Shown: positions 46,851-59,342 of the stretch, one piece after another | Position numbering within the stretch: position 1 is the stretch's first letter | Layout of the letters: each line of letters starts with the position of its first letter | Source of the DNA: Larix kaempferi | Taxonomy: Eukaryota; Streptophyta; Pinopsida; Pinales; Pinaceae | NCBI GenBank assembly: GCA_027924585.1 | Contig: BSBM01000606.1 | Coordinates: forward strand, 12,901,501-12,965,500 | Length of the DNA: 64,000 bases | Direction of reading: 5' to 3' | The notes under the pieces: model-generated | Told to the model about the DNA's origin: nothing | What the model saw: only the letters and a program-made list of their open reading frames with translations | Databases searched by the model: none | Translations under genes and position numbers: made by a program

Positions 46851-48225
46851 TTGGTGTTTGTTGAGCTTATCTACGACCTCCCTCGTATTGATGAAGAGTC
46901 TGAGCCCAATGACTCCTTTCCGAATGAGTCATTGTTTCTTATTAGTACGTATCACCCATGGTATGGAGATATCACATTGTATCTTCAAACCCAATGTTTC
47001 ATTCCTCAACTATCTCGTCATGACCGTCGTCAAATACGCGACCATGCAAAGTATTACTTGATCATCAGTGATACCTTGTATCGTCGTGGTGTCGATTCCA
47101 TCCTTCGACGTTGTCTCACTCATGATGAGGCTGAATGCATTCTAAATGACTATCATGCTAGGGCGTGTGGCAATCACCTCTCTAGGATGGCTACAGCCCA
47201 GAAGATTTTGCGCGCAGGATATTATTGGCCTACTATCGTCAATGATTGTATTGAGTTCATAAAAAAATGTCCTCCATGTCAACACTTTCATACGAAAAAG
47301 TGCACCCACCCCACCCCATTACACCCAATTATTGTCGTTGGCCCCTTCGCTAAATGGGGCATAGATTTCATGCATTGTAAGCCTACCTCAGCCGAGGGGC
47401 ATAGTTACGTCATTGTAGCTATGGACTACTTTACAAAGTGGGCCAAGGAAATGGCTACATGCACGAATGACGGTAAGACCGCCACACTCTTCATGTTCAA
47501 TCATGTAATAGTGTGGTTTGGAGTTCCTCAAGCGATAGTTACCGATCATGGTTCTCACTTTATGAACCACATGCTTGACGAGTTGAGCAATAGATTGGGT
47601 GTTCGCCATCAAAACTCAACACCATACTACCCACACTCGAATGGATAGGTCAAGGCCATCAACAAGGTCTTGAAAACTATGGTCCAACGAATGGTAAACT
47701 ATGGTCTAACGAATGGTAGGTACACATAGGTCCAACTGGCATAATATGCCCTTCTCTCCACTTTGGGCTTATAGGACTCCTGTTAAAATCGCCATTGAAT
47801 TTACTCCTTTCCATCTAGTGTATGGATTGGAGGCAGTCCTCCCTATAGAGTGTGATATTTTGTCTCTCAACCTCGCCATCAAACTTCTCCCAAACACTAC
47901 TGCCGAGGAAGAACGTTTCCTCTACCTAGCTAAACTCGATGAGACTCGCCGAGATGCTACTCTTGCCAACAAGGCTCATAAGAAACACATCAAAGCGCAG
48001 TATGATAAGTCGGTAGAATCCCGCGCTTACAGCGAAAGAGATTTGGTCCTTACATACGATCAAAAACATGATAAGCTGGGGGTAGGCAAGTTTGATTACA
48101 TGTGGCATGGACCTTACATAGTGAAACACGTTTTAGAGAAGGGATCTTATGAGCTTGAAGACTATGACGAGATATCTTTGGGTGAAACTCGCAACGAGCT
48201 CTACCTGAAGAGGTACAATGCTTGA
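46851..48225 (+). pseudogene. Tat-B integrase
   Basis: Zinc-binding N-terminus (NDYHARACGNHLSRMATAQK, then GYYWPTIVNDC and KKCPPCQHF), core with KWGIDFMHC (first Asp) and AIVTDHGSHF (second Asp). The expected Glu in the NGQVEATNK-type motif is Lys (NG-stop-VKAINK), so the third catalytic residue is lost. Stop at 47646. 47650-47720 has a near-duplicate of CAACGAATGG. The C-terminal part resumes at 47713 and ends NELYLKRYNA-stop at 48225. Confidence 0.88.
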
Positions 48226-48299
48226 GTCTTTCATGCATAAGTACTTTTGTATATACTGTACATGGCATGCGTGTGTGTTTTATGTGTTTTAGGTCTTGC

Positions 48300-48735
48300 T
48301 TCATTTCTTATACCATGTTCTGTCTGTGTGTGCATATGGCAACCTGTTTCAGATTCACGGATGACACTAGTCGACATACCCGCAACCTTGCTTTGGTAGC
48401 TTGGGTTCTCTATTCACCTACGGGTGAGATTATCAGCTTAGGGGGAATGTGTCTAGGTTTCGTGACCAACAATGCTGCAGAATATCAAGTAGTCATTGGA
48501 ACCCTAACAGATGCCATTTCTTTGGGTATGGACCAAATTGTCATCCACCTGGATTCTCAGCTAGTGGTCTCTCATCTTAACCGATTTTACACCATCCGCA
48601 ATCCCTTTTTACTTCATCTCTATAGATGAGTCTGTCTTCTGGAAAGGTCCTTCGAATCCATTCAGTACCTACACATTCCATGAGATGTTAACACAGTTGC
48701 CGACTCTATGGCCAACTTCATATTAGATTGGTACA
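48300..48735 (+). pseudogene. Tat-B second RNase H (archaeal-type position, after integrase)
   Basis: FTDDTSRHTRNLALVAWVLY, LGFVTNNAAEYQVVIG, QIVIHLDSQLVVSHLN and VADSMANFILDW give the Asp-Glu-Asp-Asp set of RNase HI. It lies downstream of integrase in a separate frame and is therefore additional to the first RNase H. Known Tat-group elements carry such an extra domain (often called aRH). Two TGA stops (48627 and near 48685) stand where CGA codons would fit. It would cleave RNA in RNA/DNA hybrids. Confidence 0.82.
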
Positions 48736-49029
48736 TTGCACACACATGAGCATATTCATGAACTATTAAAAGCAGACATAGCATGTAATCAATTCATTTA
48801 ATAAGCAAACACATAAACAAGACCACATCATTCACTCATTTGAAGCACATAATGTATAATTGTCAGAATGTCTGTATATATATAATCTCAGAAGGTAGTT
48901 CTGGTACAAAAGTCTGAAGCACGAAGGCTTTCAGTGAATCTCTACAAAATATGAAGCCTCGTATATTTCAGTAGTACAAAAATTTGAGACCTCTAATCTC
49001 TCAGTACACACACAGTAACAACATATGGC

Positions 49030-50304
49030 CTATCGCTTGGCCCGTACATCCCTACGAGGTCTAGCAGGTCTAGACTGCTGAGTTTGGAAACAGTCGAATT
49101 CTCTCGCAACCCTATGAAGCAGCACATTGAAGCGTGCAATAGCTCCAACCATGTGTACCTACATGGGACGCAGCACCTCATCTACCATTGGCTCAGGAAA
49201 ATCTAGTGTCGACCCATTTAGGTTGGTATAGACTCTATCCATATCTGCGATGGCAGTGTGCACAGCTGGACCCACAACTGCTCCCTCTCCTCTCTCTCTC
49301 CTAGCAATAAGAGAGATCTCCATTAGTCGTACAGGCCCCACATCTGCACACACATGTTGTTCACCTGTCAACACTATATCAAAAAAAATCATAAATGCAC
49401 AAAACTTAAAAAGTACAACGGTTATTTGTTCTTACTGAGGTCTCCCCATGTTGCTCTGTCTGGCAGTAGCAAGTCTGGGTCATCTCTAAAGTCCGTACCA
49501 CTGTATGGGAAGTCCTCCACTATCAGTAACTAGCCCTCCAGCCAGGTGAAAAACTTAGAAGGATATCCAATAATGGGGCTCCCACCATGTTGGGCCATCA
49601 CATCGGTCCACCTAGCCATGTGAGGATCTCTAGGATCTCTGTCCTCTAGTGGTAGTTGAGGACGCAAAAGGGAACCCATTCCAGTAAGAACGAGATCACT
49701 ATCGATCCATAGCCAAACTATTTGAGCTCTCCCCACTGACACTTTATCATCTGAGCTCGCATGTTTGCGAGGAATCCCTCGCACCAGTTGAAAATCTCCA
49801 GAGACATACAGTCCTCCGCGTATAAAATATGCGATCTGGTGGCTAAGTGAGGATCTTGGCTCCCCGCCATCCTCGTAATGGTGAATAGTATAGTGCGCAA
49901 TGGACATTCCCATACATCTTTGATGGGAATCTTCCCACTAGATGTACGGGTGTTGGGACTACAATGCTATTGTATAATATCATCCATGGTCCAATCACTC
50001 CCCCGTGATCCAGTAAGTAGCACATTGTCCCCTCTTCGGGACAATCCAGTCAGAAAGTAGATGTCCTCGACATCTATGGTAAGCTCATGCTCACAGATCA
50101 CGAAGTATTGTTGGGCCGCATCCCAGCATCGAAGCATATGAATCAATAGTGGGATTTGGGATCTCATCCCTTGGATGTGACAGAACTTGAGGAGCCAACA
50201 GTTCCTCAATGTTTCTATGCATTCTGGATCATTTGCAGCATGCATTTCATCTAATTCATGCTCCCTTTCTCGCCATTCCAAAACCATTTTGGATGCTTTG
50301 AACC
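49030..50304 (-). pseudogene. Plant-mobile-domain-like gene fragment, with introns, inside Tat-B
   Basis: The minus strand reads KASKMVLEWREREHELDEMH, HELTIDVEDIYFLTGLSRRG, FTITRMAGSQDPHLATRSH and MGSLLRPQLPLEDRDPRDPH. The fold-like block around VEDIYFLTGL resembles the PMD (aminotransferase-like, MAIL1-related) family, which includes transposon-borne members. GT/AG boundaries are visible: acceptor TTGACAG|G at about 50304, donor TCA|GTAAGAAC near 49434, and acceptor TTGACAG|G near 49371. Stops at 49964 and 49159 and a frameshift near 49700 break it; the last frame ends RRDVRAKR-stop at 49030. Opposite in strand to Tat-B, so inserted or captured. 48736-49029 is probably its 3' flank. Confidence 0.6.
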
Positions 50305-50360
50305 TGTCAACAGGAGAATTTTAATAGTGTTAGAACTTGCTTCAACCACTGAAAATCCTC

Positions 50361-50553
50361 TTTTGGGATTGGCTTGAGTTTGGGGATGGACGTCGCCGTC
50401 GTCGCACCCCGTTTTTACAAACAGAGCAACGTCGTTGCCGTCTAGTTGTGAGACCCTTGTGATGACTCAGTCTCGTCGCAATTCCCAAAAGGGAAGACTA
50501 CAATGAGCTGAGGGCGCAATGGACCATCCCAAATCAAGCTAAAACCCAAAAAA
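50361..50553. repeat. Inverted-repeat element in the putative PMD intron
   Basis: The left arm TTTTGGGATTGGCTTGAG and following TTTGGGGATGG are mirrored by the reverse complement of 50521-50553 (TTTTGGGTTTTAGCTTGA, TTTGGGATGG), arms of about 32 bp. The middle is CG-rich (CGTCGCCGTCGTCGC), unlike the surroundings. Fits a MITE-like remnant; no TSD is clear. Confidence 0.6.
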
Positions 50554-51720
50554 TGACTGAAATTAAAAAATGTAAACCACTACAATTATGCTGGATGAAG
50601 TTTAGGGTTACCTGCTCCTGACGGCAAGTGAAATGACTGCTCATAGCTCCAGGAATCGATGAGTGAAAATTTGGCTCCAAATGGCACTATTCTTCCCAAA
50701 TTTGGCAAATAGAACAATGGTGACTATATTTGGTTTTTATTTCTATTTATAAGCAAAATGGAATATTCCTTTTTCAAATATTTGATGCCGTCATGCCATT
50801 TTCTATAGTTTGGATTGATTTTATTATATTTGAACTTTTGGTTGACTATTTGACCTAGTTTTCAAGTGTGCAGGAGTTGTGAAGTGTCTTTCTACACCAT
50901 TTTTGCATTGGAACGGTCATCTCAGGTATGAACAACCCTTGTGTATTTTGTCATTTACCTTTTCATTTCATTAGATTGTAATTATTTAATGAGATGAGCT
51001 TACTCTTTGTTCTTTCTTGTGCTCTTGAAACTATGAGAATACGTTACTGAGTTACAATTTATGACTTTTCTGGGCTCGTTAAACTCCTATGGAAAAGGAA
51101 CCCCCCCGGAGTCTATCTTTAAGCTCTTGTCAGGCCCTTGAAATACAAAAAGATTACCAAGCGAATTTGTCGCGTTCATGCTTGTAAAAGAATTTGAATG
51201 GTCGTCTTCCTGGTGATAGTTTACCCTTTTTTGGACCAAGGGGCACAAGTTACAAAAAATGTATACTCTAGCCAATCATGACTGGAAGAGTCCTCTCCAC
51301 GTTGTTTTACCCTTTTTTGGGAGATGAGGCTAACTTTACGAAAAAGTACCCTTGGAGTCTTCTTTAGTTCTTTTCAGACTCTCTAAACAGGAAATGACGA
51401 CCACATTTACCTTCTATGGACTCATTAAATTTTCACATTGAAGGGCCCTTCATGGGACGAACCCCTCCTATCACAGGTTCAAAAAATATTTGGGATTGGA
51501 CTCATGTATGAGATGAGCTATAACGAGCATCTGGTTACCCTCATCAAGCTCGTAAAAAAAACATGAGGCATTCATCGTTCATGATGGGGAAAAAGGAAAG
51601 CTTTTGTATTACACCTTTATGAGTGGTAGTACTTAGTCATTCTTGAACATGGCACTCATCTACATTTTCATACAGCACTTGGATCATCTGTTTGTCCTCA
51701 AGTTCTGCTTACTTCCTGAG
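50554..51720. other. Non-coding region between PMD remnant and Copia-C
   Basis: On the minus strand near 50640-50608 is ATGAGCAGTCATTTCACTTG followed by a GAGCAG|GTAACC donor, a possible first exon of the PMD gene. The rest (about 50870-51720) is likely the Tat-B 3' untranslated region. TTTACCCTTTTTTGG recurs twice. No recognisable protein. Confidence 0.35.
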
Positions 51721-52272
51721 TGTTAGTTTTTCAGAGTTTTCAATATGATCTAAGATCTTAGCTGAGAGAATAACATCTACAACATATCTACAGCATATCA
51801 ATCATGGACACAATAATGCAAGCACACAAGAGACACAAAGTTTCACCGAGGAAAACCAAGAAGGTGAAAATCCCCGCAACTTCCTCACAGATAGAAAGAG
51901 CAATGATACAACCTAAGTACAAGAGATAGTCTTCTCCTAGCAGCTGATCCTCCTCCTCACATGTGTGCCACTTTCTGAGTGATGGAAGAGTGATTAATGA
52001 GATGATCAAATAGAGATCTCCTGATCTCTATTTATACTTGTCCTGGTATTCCCAATAAACTAGTGGGGACGACTTGCCTAACTTAGCCTAATAACCCATG
52101 GTTACATTAATCCCGACCGACCCCACACATGGTGGTCTAATAAGCCATCAAGTATAAGTTATGACATTTACAATATAAACGACGACACTTCCGTATAGAG
52201 GAATAATAACATCTCTATATGAATACAATATACATGGGTAAAATACATTCCGAAGTTACATATACATCAACA
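51721..52272 (-). repeat. Copia-C 3' LTR and PPT
   Basis: TGTTAGTTTTTC to ACATCAACA. TATAAATAG box on the minus strand near 52026-52035. The adjoining minus-strand AGTTAAGAGGGAG (52273-52285) is the PPT. It is 22 bp shorter than the other LTR. Confidence 0.92.
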
Positions 52273-52437
52273 CTCCCTCTTAACTAGGAAGGTATTTCTC
52301 GACACAGATCTGCTAGCACAAGTCTTCTTCTCTGGATCATCATCAGCAAATCATTGTCCTCAAACCATTGACATCGTCATTGTTGATGCTATCTCAATCA
52401 ATCTCCAATCTACTCGTCATAGGAAGTTCTACAGATC

Positions 52438-52472
52438 TAGTCCTTTTTCATACTGGATGTAGGCCCACCACC
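52438..52472. repeat. Single diverged copy of the Copia-B 39-bp unit
   Basis: CTAGTCCTTTTTCATACTGG resembles the first unit of the Copia-B array (CAGTCCTCTTTCATACTGG at 17602). No tandem copies are present here. Confidence 0.7.
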
Positions 52473-52509
52473 TGTAGGTTTTCATCATCGTTGGCCATAC
52501 TGTGGAATC

Positions 52510-52940
52510 CTCAGGACTGATTACGTGCATCAACAAAACCTTGAAAGAGCATCCCAAGAATTTTATGAGCACACATCTCAACCTATCAGATCTCCTAGGA
52601 TCTTTTACATGTGATTGTCACAAAACCTTAAAAGAGTGTCTTTCCAAGCAAGATCTCTAAAGAGCTTTTGAGGCCTTCTTCATCCTGTCCAGATCTCCAA
52701 GACTTATTACATGTGACCCCTACCACAAAACCTTAAAAGAGTGTCTTGCCAAGTAAGATCTCTAAAGAGTATCTAAGGCCTTTTTCATCTTATCCAGATG
52801 TCCAGGACTAATTACATGTGGTCTAGGAAAATCATAAAAGAGTTTGTTGCCAATCAAGATCTCTAAAGAGCATCCGAGGCCTTTTTCATCCTATCCAGAT
52901 CTCCAGGACTTATTACATGCTACCCTTGCACAACCTGTCC
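52510..52940. repeat. About 103-bp tandem repeat in Copia-C, 3-4 copies
   Basis: CTCC(A/T)GGACTTATTACATG marks unit starts at 52592, 52695, 52800 and 52901; each has AAAACCTTAAAAGAGTGT and AAGATCTCTAAAGAG. A shorter diverged unit lies at 52510. In the 3' untranslated region. Confidence 0.9.
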
Positions 52941-52943
52941 ATG

Positions 52944-53445
52944 GCCACAGAGTATCAACCTAATACTCACCATACATCATCCTGATGTACATGATCATCG
53001 TGATCATCATCACTGCATCGTCCTGATGCATGTCATCTGGAGCAACATCCTGAAGCTCGTCATCCATGATCATCCTGATCATACAATGCATCCACCTGAT
53101 GCATACCAAGTATCTACCTGATACATATCATTATACATGATCCACCTAATCATACAATATATCCACCTGATACATACACAGATACATGATCCACCTGATA
53201 TATATCAACATAGATGATCTACCTGATCATACAACATATCCACCTGATACATATACAGATACATGGTCCAAGCATCCAACATGATGCATTTACATATACA
53301 TGATCCAACTGATCATAATAAGCATCCAACATGATGCATATACATATACATGATTCAACTGATCATAACAAGTATCCAACATAATGCATATACATATACA
53401 TGATCCAACTGATCATAACAAGCATCCAACATGATGCATATACAG
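52944..53445. repeat. Degenerate CCTGATCAT repeats then a 50-bp array
   Basis: 52944-53269 holds irregular units with CACCTGATACATA and ATACATGATCC. From 53270 a regular 50-bp unit starts AAGCATCCAACATGATGCAT at 53270, 53320, 53370 and 53420. AT-rich, no protein. Confidence 0.9.
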
Positions 53446-53544
53446 AGCAGTAACTGGAGCATCGTCCTGATGCTCATCATCCAGCGCTTACATACACAGT
53501 CATGGGAAGGATCCTCCTCTCATCATGCTTGGAATGGCTTCCAG

Positions 53545-55081
53545 CGAATGTTTCCATCACTTCTTCCTCGAAGTGTCATCAATCTGAAGAACACCAAGCC
53601 TCTCTCTGAAGTACTCAAACTTCACACTGGCTAGTGGTTTCATCAACACATCTGCAACCTGCTCATCCATCACAACATATAGGAGCTTCACTACTCCTCT
53701 CTGCACCATATCCTTGATGTAGTGAAATTTGATCTCAATGTGTTTCGACCTGTCATGGAACACCGGTTTCTCAGACAGCTTGACACAACTCTAGTTGTCA
53801 CAAAAGATACCAATAGCCTCCAATGGGAGATCAAATAACTAAAACAGTAGCTTCCGGAGCCATACTGCCTCACAACTAGCAGAACAAGCTGCAACATACT
53901 CTGCTTCGGCTATACTCAGTGCTACACAGGATTGCTTCCTGCTAAACAAAGAGATCACACCTGATCCCATACAGAAGCAACACCCAGATGTGCTCTTCCT
54001 ATTTGTAGCACTGCCTACCCAATCTAAATCAACATAACCATACAGGTTAAACTTTTAATTTGCATCATACTTGATCCCATAATCAATTGTACCCTTCAAG
54101 TACCTCAAAATATGCTTTACAACAACCAGGTGAACACCTCTGGGATCCATCAGGAATTGGCTCAATGTGTTCACCGCAAAGCAAATATCTGGTCTCATAT
54201 TCGTCAGGTACATCAAGGACCCAATCATCTGACGATACATTGTGACATCAACCAGATCAGATGAAGCATCACATAGGAGCTTTAGGTTCGATGCCATAGG
54301 TGTGGCCATGGACTTGCAGTCCATCATCCCGAACCTCTTCAGGATCTCTACTGCATACTTCCCTTGTCCAAGGAAGATTCCATCTGCACTCTGCCACACC
54401 TCCATGCCTAGAAAGTAGTGCATCATACCCAATTCCTTCTTCTTGAACTCGGTAGCAAGCTTCCTCTTGGTATCGGCAATCAATCCATCCTCTCCTATTA
54501 CAAACAGGTCATCCACATAGAAAAGTAGTATCACAGGATTTCCTTCCTCAACCTTGTAGTAAAGGTTGGAATATGATTTACTCTTAGTAAATCCCAAACT
54601 GGATAGGAAGCCATCTATCCTTCCATACTAGGTCCTGGGTGCCTCTTTCAAACCATACAGGGCTTTCTTCATTTTGCACACATGTGACTCTCGATCATGT
54701 GTCTCAAACACGAGTGCCTGCTCCACATACACTTCTTCTTCGACTACACCATTCAAGAAAGCTGTCTTGACATCCATCTAGTGTATCTTCCATTTCATCA
54801 CTGCAGCTAGAGCAAGTACTGATCAGATGGAAGTGTACCTGGCTATAGGTGTAGAAGTCTCTTCATACTCAATCCCTCTTTCTAGGAGAAGCCACGAGCT
54901 ACAAACCTCGCTTTGTATTTCTCCATGCTACCATTTGCAGCATGCTTGATCTTATAGATCCATTTGGAAGTCACAACAGACTTCCCTTCAGGTCTTGGGA
55001 CTGCATCCCAAACATCATTCTTCATGATCAACTGGTACTCCTCGATCATGGCATTCTTCCCAAATCTTGGGAACTTCAATA
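53545..55081 (-). pseudogene. Copia-C RT and RNase H
   Basis: Starts KFPRFGKNAMIEEYQLIMKN, then SKWIYKIKHAANGSMEKYKA and, after several stops (54780-54880), [43 protein letters not shown] (YVDD intact), GMMHYFLGMEVWQ, DLDWVGSATNRKSTSG, CVALSIAEAEYVAACSASC and QVADVLMKPLASVKFEYF, ending IDDTSRKK-stop. More complete than the Copia-B remnant, with most of RT kept. Gag, protease and integrase absent. Confidence 0.9.
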
Positions 55082-57794
55082 TCTTCGATAGATAACTTTG
55101 TTGTTGAACAAATGTTGTAGTCCTTGTTTTGTAGGTGATGGTATACGATCTTTCCTACAAAACAAGTTAAATTGCATGATTAGAAACATCTCATTGTTTT
55201 CAGAACAAATTCTTACACATAAATAAACATGTATATAGTCATGCAATTATCTTAGCCAATGCTTCAATACAACATTTATCCATATCCCGTAACTTTCTAG
55301 ATGCCTTCCAATCTCTACGAGAACATTGTTTAAGAGTGTGCACAACTCCCAACATGTCAGCAAAGAGGTTTCAGTCTAGATAAGTAGCAATGGAATGTTG
55401 TACAGTGCCATAGGCCACTTACCCATCACATGCATATTAGTAGTATACTGTTCATTAATGCAATTATTCTAATATGCATAATACACACCCTGAGTCTAGG
55501 AACATAAGCATATACATCATTGAACAATATTATTTAAACAAATATGCAAGAAATGACAATCCAAATACTTATCTTTGTTTGGTTTGTAGGGTGGACTCCC
55601 TCTCAATATTTGCTTCTTTGCAGGAACTACTGGAGTGTGCTCCCTCTTGATCTTTGCTTCCTGGATTACCTGTCTTTGAACTTATATCCATCCTCGATCA
55701 CTATGCATACTTACTAGTATCATGATTGTGTTATCCTCGAGATCTCATACATACATTCATTAGTATAATCTTAATACTATAAAAAACATTATGATTCTAG
55801 TAATCTTAAACATGTATGCTCAATATCATTTAATATACAGATAATAAACATTAGTTTTGAAGGTTTCAGAAAATACTTCTTTTACTCACGCTTATTCTTT
55901 ATTTTACCAAAGACTTTTCTAGTTAGTCATATCATCAATCAATGTAAGAGACATAATATGCATAAACCCTTGATTACTTACATTTCTAACTTCATGAATA
56001 ATCATTATCAACCATACAATAGTATAAGATCCTAACACAAGGTAGGATTCTAACTTGATATAGGAAAAACATACCTAGTTATCATATTAGCTAGTTATGC
56101 CTAGCAATGTCTTCTTGTTTTCTTCAATGACTTGTGCTAGTAACCTATATATCTCATAGGTTAATCATTATAGAACCAAGTTATACATACCTTGTAACTA
56201 GATCGTCTATGTGATCCATGACAATGGATGAATCTTTGTCTTCATGTCACCATGGTCATATGTTCTTGAACTAGAACATGATTTGTCTTTCTTGATGTAC
56301 CTTTCATGTTAGCAGACAACATCAACCTCATACAACACCACAAATCATTAGTACAATCATAAGTGTCAAAACCCTAATCAATGAATATCTGCATTCATAA
56401 TTTTATTAAGGTGATACGACAAGTCTAAAGTTAATCAAGATTGTACTAACCTTAATGAAGATAAACATACCATAAACTTAATCATGAACAGATCTCGAAA
56501 CAAACCTAGATAAGTCATACCTGTCGAGATTTCTTGTAAGCTTCTTATGTAAGGTCTTAGCCTCATCTCCCTCTGAAACAAGAACTTCTTCACTTATGCA
56601 AGTGACCAAATGATTCTCTTCTAGGATTAACCCAATCCACTTGATTTGCAAAAACTTGATTTGGAGCTGGATTAGGGTTTGTCAGAGAAACCCTAACAAT
56701 TCAAACTTTGAATTTCAAACTTCTGAAAGGATAGAAAGATGCGCCTTGATGAGCTGATCAAGCTGGTATACTTAGAATTTGAAAACTTCAAAGTTTCACC
56801 CCTCAAAATTGCCTTTGAAACTTCTGGATCTTCTAGACAGGATCCCGAACTAGGGTTTGATAAAGCCCACCCTTCTGCCCAACCAAAAGGTTTGATCCAA
56901 AGCTCTAAACTTTGATTTTTCTAAGGAGCTTCCAGCCGTGGTCACAAACTTCAGAAATTCCAACTTTTACAGAAGCCCTAATTTTCCACCTTTCCGATCA
57001 AAATCCCAAACTAGGGTTTGATCAAGCCCGGACTTCTACCCAACCCAAAAATTTGATCTTTGTCTCTAAATTTCGATTTTGATGAGGAGCATCCAGCCGT
57101 GGTCTCCTATACAAAAATTCCAACATTCTCTGAAACCCTAATTTCCCAGAGCCATGAATGAAGGTGCTCAAAATCCAATTCTATTTTGACAGAAATATGC
57201 ACCTGATTGTTTCTGGTGTAACTCCGAAATTGCAGATCTAAAGGGTCTGAAATTTTTTCTTGTGGTAGCCTATCCTATTGTCTTTCCAACCCCATAGGTC
57301 TTACCTAAAATGGATTCTCTAAGAGAGAGTTATTGCAATTGTCGCAACATGACCTGTTTATGGGATAAAACAAGAGAGCGAACTTGTACGGAGTTCCATG
57401 TGTCACTGGTTCACTTTCAACCTCTAAACCTTCGGGCTGTGAAAGTACAGTCTGTGCCCTACCTATCACATTTTACAAAATTTCATTTGGAGCTTCCTAG
57501 CCCAACTTGTGACCTTTTTTCCTAGGTCACCTATTTATGACTGAGATCTGGAAGAGGCCAAAACCCTAGATTGTACAAATCATAAGACATAAAGTACAAC
57601 GAATTAGAAGTTGTGCTTTAGACACAAGGTACATTAGAATCTTATATTCGACCTGTAAAAGTTTCAAATCCTGAAACGTCATCAAAATGGATTTATAGCA
57701 AAAGTGCTACGATGACTGGTGTTTGCTATATGAAGCCCTAGCTTCGGAAGTGCAACAAGTGTCATAAATGCCATACCATGCCTTCTTTTACGCT
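55082..57794 (-). other. Copia-C long non-coding leader with intron-like boundaries
   Basis: 2.7 kb between primer site and pol with no credible ORF, homologous in long blocks to 20036-23040. On the minus strand the donor ATCTCGACAG|GTATGACTT (G at 56520) and acceptor TTTTGTAG|GAAAGATC (intron end 55155) are conserved with Copia-B; the implied intron is 1366 bp here. Several other AGGTATG motifs lie within. Leader function unknown. Confidence 0.55.
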
Positions 57795-57807
57795 AGCTCT
57801 GATACCA
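57795..57807 (-). promoter_or_regulatory. Copia-C primer-binding site
   Basis: The minus strand reads TGGTATCAGAGCT beside the LTR. Confidence 0.92.
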
Positions 57808-58381
57808 TGTTAGTTTTTCGAAATTTTTAATGTGATCTAATATCTTAACTGAGAGAATAACATGTACAACATATCTACAGCATATGAATCATGGACACAA
57901 TAATGCAAGCACACAAGAGACACAAAGTTTCACCGGGGAAAACCAAGAAGGTGAAAAAACCCACAACTTCCTCGAAGATAAAAAGAGCAATGATACAACC
58001 AAAGTACAAGAGATAGTCTTCTTCGAGCAGTTGATCTGCCTCCTAACATGTGTGCCACTTTCCGAGTGATGGAAGAGTGACTAATGAGATGATCAAATAG
58101 AGATCTCCTGACCTCTATTTATACTTGTCCTATACTGCCCAATAAACCAGTGGGGCCGACTTGTCTAACTTAGCCTAATAACCCATGGTGATCTAATAAC
58201 CCATTTACCCAAATGGCTCATACAGGGCCGACCCCATCAAGGTGGTCTAATAACCCATAAACCATAAGTTACGACACTTAAAATATAAATGACAACACTT
58301 CCATATAGAGAATAATAACATCTCTATAGGAATACAATATACATGGGTAAAATACATTCCGAAGTTACATATACATCAACA
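57808..58381 (-). repeat. Copia-C 5' LTR
   Basis: 574 bp, TGTTAGTTTTTC to TACATCAACA; TATAAATAG box on the minus strand near 58113-58122. Confidence 0.93.
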
Positions 58382-58386
58382 CTGAG

Positions 58387-59342
58387 TCTTGTTACTCCTT
58401 TGAGTTATTCAAAGAAAGCTTACATCGATAGTTGCATTAGGAATTTTTGTCATACTTGTCATGTTAATATTGCCAAGTCATGCCATGCCCATGTTCAAGA
58501 ATACTTTCACTATTTATTATTTGCAGTGAATACATCTTCAATCATGTTGGTCTACTCTGAGTCATTCTCGCATATTGCTGTACCATCTAATCCACTCTAC
58601 ACATCCTTTGTCATGTTTCGTATCAATGATGGGGAATTAATCATGGCCCTCCTTCGACGGATTTATCCTTGTCGACTTCAACACATCATCCAAGGATTGA
58701 ATCTAGAAACCAACCAAGTACCTTGGCCCTGCATACCTCAATGGTAGGTCACCTCGCTTTTGATATGAGTTTACATCATTGACTCTTGATTGAAAGATTT
58801 CATCTTGCATTTGACTTCAGCTCATTTATTCACGGTTGGTGATATGTACTGTGATACCTTCGGGATCATTGACATTAATGGTGATTTCGCTCACACTTGT
58901 TAATAGTATACATCAATGACTGGTAATCAAGTGGTTTCTACCATGTTCGACGTCAAGACATTTGTAATCACATGGATAGATTCGTATCATTGCGAGTTCA
59001 GCTTGAAGACCCTCGAGAGTCATGTTTTACCTAGGTTGCAATGGAGTTTGTATTGAGTCATATCACATGGATCCACATTTGTATTGGTTGTGGCCGTGTT
59101 ATCATCTCATCATGGATCTACGCTTGTGTCTAGTAGCCATGATTGTGACTAGTCGATCATTACTACCTTGGATATGCAATGTATTGGTCAGTGGCCATGT
59201 TGTACATCATATGAGATTGTCAGTTCAGAGTTAGTTGTACTGCAGCAGCGTCCTTCATCTGACAAGTCCATTTTGCCATTTTTTCTGTCAAAGCATTTCA
59301 CCTATCCAATCTTTAAACAACTTCATGCTTTGGGGGGCATTC
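58387..59342 (+). other. Tat-B 3' region and polypurine tract
   Basis: An open stretch to 58745 reads YIDSCIRNFCHTCHVNIAKS and GELIMALLRRIYPCRLQHII; unrecognised and of uncertain coding status. The rest is non-coding. CTTTGGGGGGCATTC at about 59328-59342 is a Tat-type PPT a few bases from the LTR. Confidence 0.6.

Larger units (their letters stand above)
51721..58381 (-). mobile_element. Copia-C: gag-less Copia derivative, relative of Copia-B
   Basis: LTRs 51721-52272 and 57808-58381, TSD CTGAG (51716-51720; 58382-58386), initiator-Met primer site beside the right LTR. It reads right to left: long leader, RT/RNase H, tandem arrays, PPT. Same architecture as Copia-B with shared leader blocks, but different LTR sequence and different 3' arrays. 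It interrupts the Tat-B 3' region. Confidence 0.93.
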
